From Stieleria marina (lineage in GTDB: Bacteria > Planctomycetota > Planctomycetia > Pirellulales > Pirellulaceae), in the NCBI GenBank assembly GCA_007741555.1, contig CP036526.1, positions 6,200,001 through 6,264,000 on the forward strand: a DNA stretch of 64,000 nucleotides. The letters run 5' to 3'. How positions within the stretch are numbered: position 1 is the stretch's first letter; every line of letters begins with the position of its first letter. Positions 63,785 through 64,000 of this stretch are shown here, piece by piece. Under the pieces are notes generated by a model. The model saw only the letters and a program-made list of their open reading frames with translations, ran no database searches and had not been told where the DNA came from. The position numbers and the translations under genes are program-made.

Positions 63785-64000
63785 CGAATGTGATCAGTGG
63801 TTTGAGAATTCCGTCGTCTTTGGTTTCCATCATGCGCAGCGCTCTGTCGACTTCATTGAACGCAAACTTGTGTGTCGTCAGCGGCGACGGATCGACTCGG
63901 CCGCGCTCGATTAGCCCGAGCAAACGCGACATGCGGACGTTTCCACCCGGACAGAGCCCGGTGCGAATGACTTTGTCACTCATGCCGACTCCCCACTCAA
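63777..64000 (-). CDS. zinc-type alcohol dehydrogenase, C-terminal fragment
   Basis: The open frame runs from the right window edge to TAA at 63777; about 74 residues are visible. The segment RLLGLIERGRVDPSPLTTHKFAFNEVDRALRMMETKDDGILKPLITF is the usual C-terminal coenzyme-domain end of medium-chain zinc-dependent alcohol dehydrogenases. The start and zinc sites are outside. It would recycle NADH by reducing an aldehyde. Overlaps gpmA by 8 bp. Confidence 0.75.
   Translation of the reverse strand, partial: EWGVGMSDKVIRTGLCPGGNVRMSRLLGLIERGRVDPSPLTTHKFAFNEVDRALRMMETKDDGILKPLITFDD

Noticed and set aside
1-64000. Mobile element, CRISPR or toxin-antitoxin signatures
   Set aside because: No transposase, integrase, tRNA-borne attachment site, regularly spaced repeats or paired small toxin genes were seen.

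Overview
The window reads as chromosome of a planctomycete, most likely Pirellulaceae/Rhodopirellula-like. This is inferred from family content and style: secreted sulfatases beside a sodium:solute symporter, many long intergenic leaders, a DUF3365-peroxidase fusion, and a phosphoketolase/glycogen-phosphorylase operon. No database search was possible. No rRNA, tRNA, CRISPR array, IS element or phage gene was recognised. Both edge genes, a sulfatase at the left and a zinc alcohol dehydrogenase at the right, are cut by the window.

Layout. (1) 1-6324, minus: sulfated-glycan use, with a sulfatase, a rare three-domain SASA esterase/SGNH hydrolase/sulfatase protein and an SSS symporter. (2) 6685-16893: a P-type cation ATPase and Kef-type antiporter, small Cys-rich and His-rich proteins, an AarF/UbiB kinase, a PAS-PAS histidine kinase whose first PAS carries the FixL heme/O2 residues (H67, R87), and a universal stress protein. 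(3) 17326-21569: Zn-finger thioredoxin, glycogen debranching enzyme and 4-alpha-glucanotransferase. (4) 21878-30225: a cst-like sulfane-sulfur cluster (DsrE proteins, ArsR regulator, rhodaneses, TauE exporter, persulfide dioxygenase fusion) plus a methyltransferase and a multiheme peroxidase. (5) 30404-39008: an RND pump and a MacAB/DevBCA-like ABC exporter fused into one overlapping gene string, followed by two YeeE/YedE halves. (6) 39238-41735: cytochrome bd oxidase. (7) 41876-53003: lactate dehydrogenase, an HDAC-type deacetylase, an ADP-forming acyl-CoA synthetase with GNAT domain, ferritin, CNNM-type protein, stress proteins, Na/Pi cotransporter and DUF389 protein. (8) 53366-64000, minus: H+-ATPase, phosphatase, phosphoketolase, acetate kinase, glycogen phosphorylase, a SpoIIAA-like protein, phosphoglycerate mutase and alcohol dehydrogenase.

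How it fits together. Much of regions 2, 3, 7 and 8 looks like an oxygen-limitation survival programme. Glycogen is broken down by phosphorylase, debranching enzyme and MalQ. Phosphoketolase plus acetate kinase, and an ADP-forming acyl-CoA synthetase, yield ATP without respiration. Lactate and alcohol dehydrogenases re-oxidise NADH. Cytochrome bd works at low O2, and P-type ATPases and antiporters hold ion gradients.

The main discovery is regulatory. Eleven upstream regions in this island carry a GG-N10-GC element, nine of them close to the sigma-54 consensus TGGCACG-N4-TTGCW, correctly oriented and usually 35-150 bp before the start codon. With the orphan FixL-like kinase in the middle, this suggests an O2-sensing, sigma-54-dependent dormancy/fermentation regulon. 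The enhancer-binding activator is not in the window.
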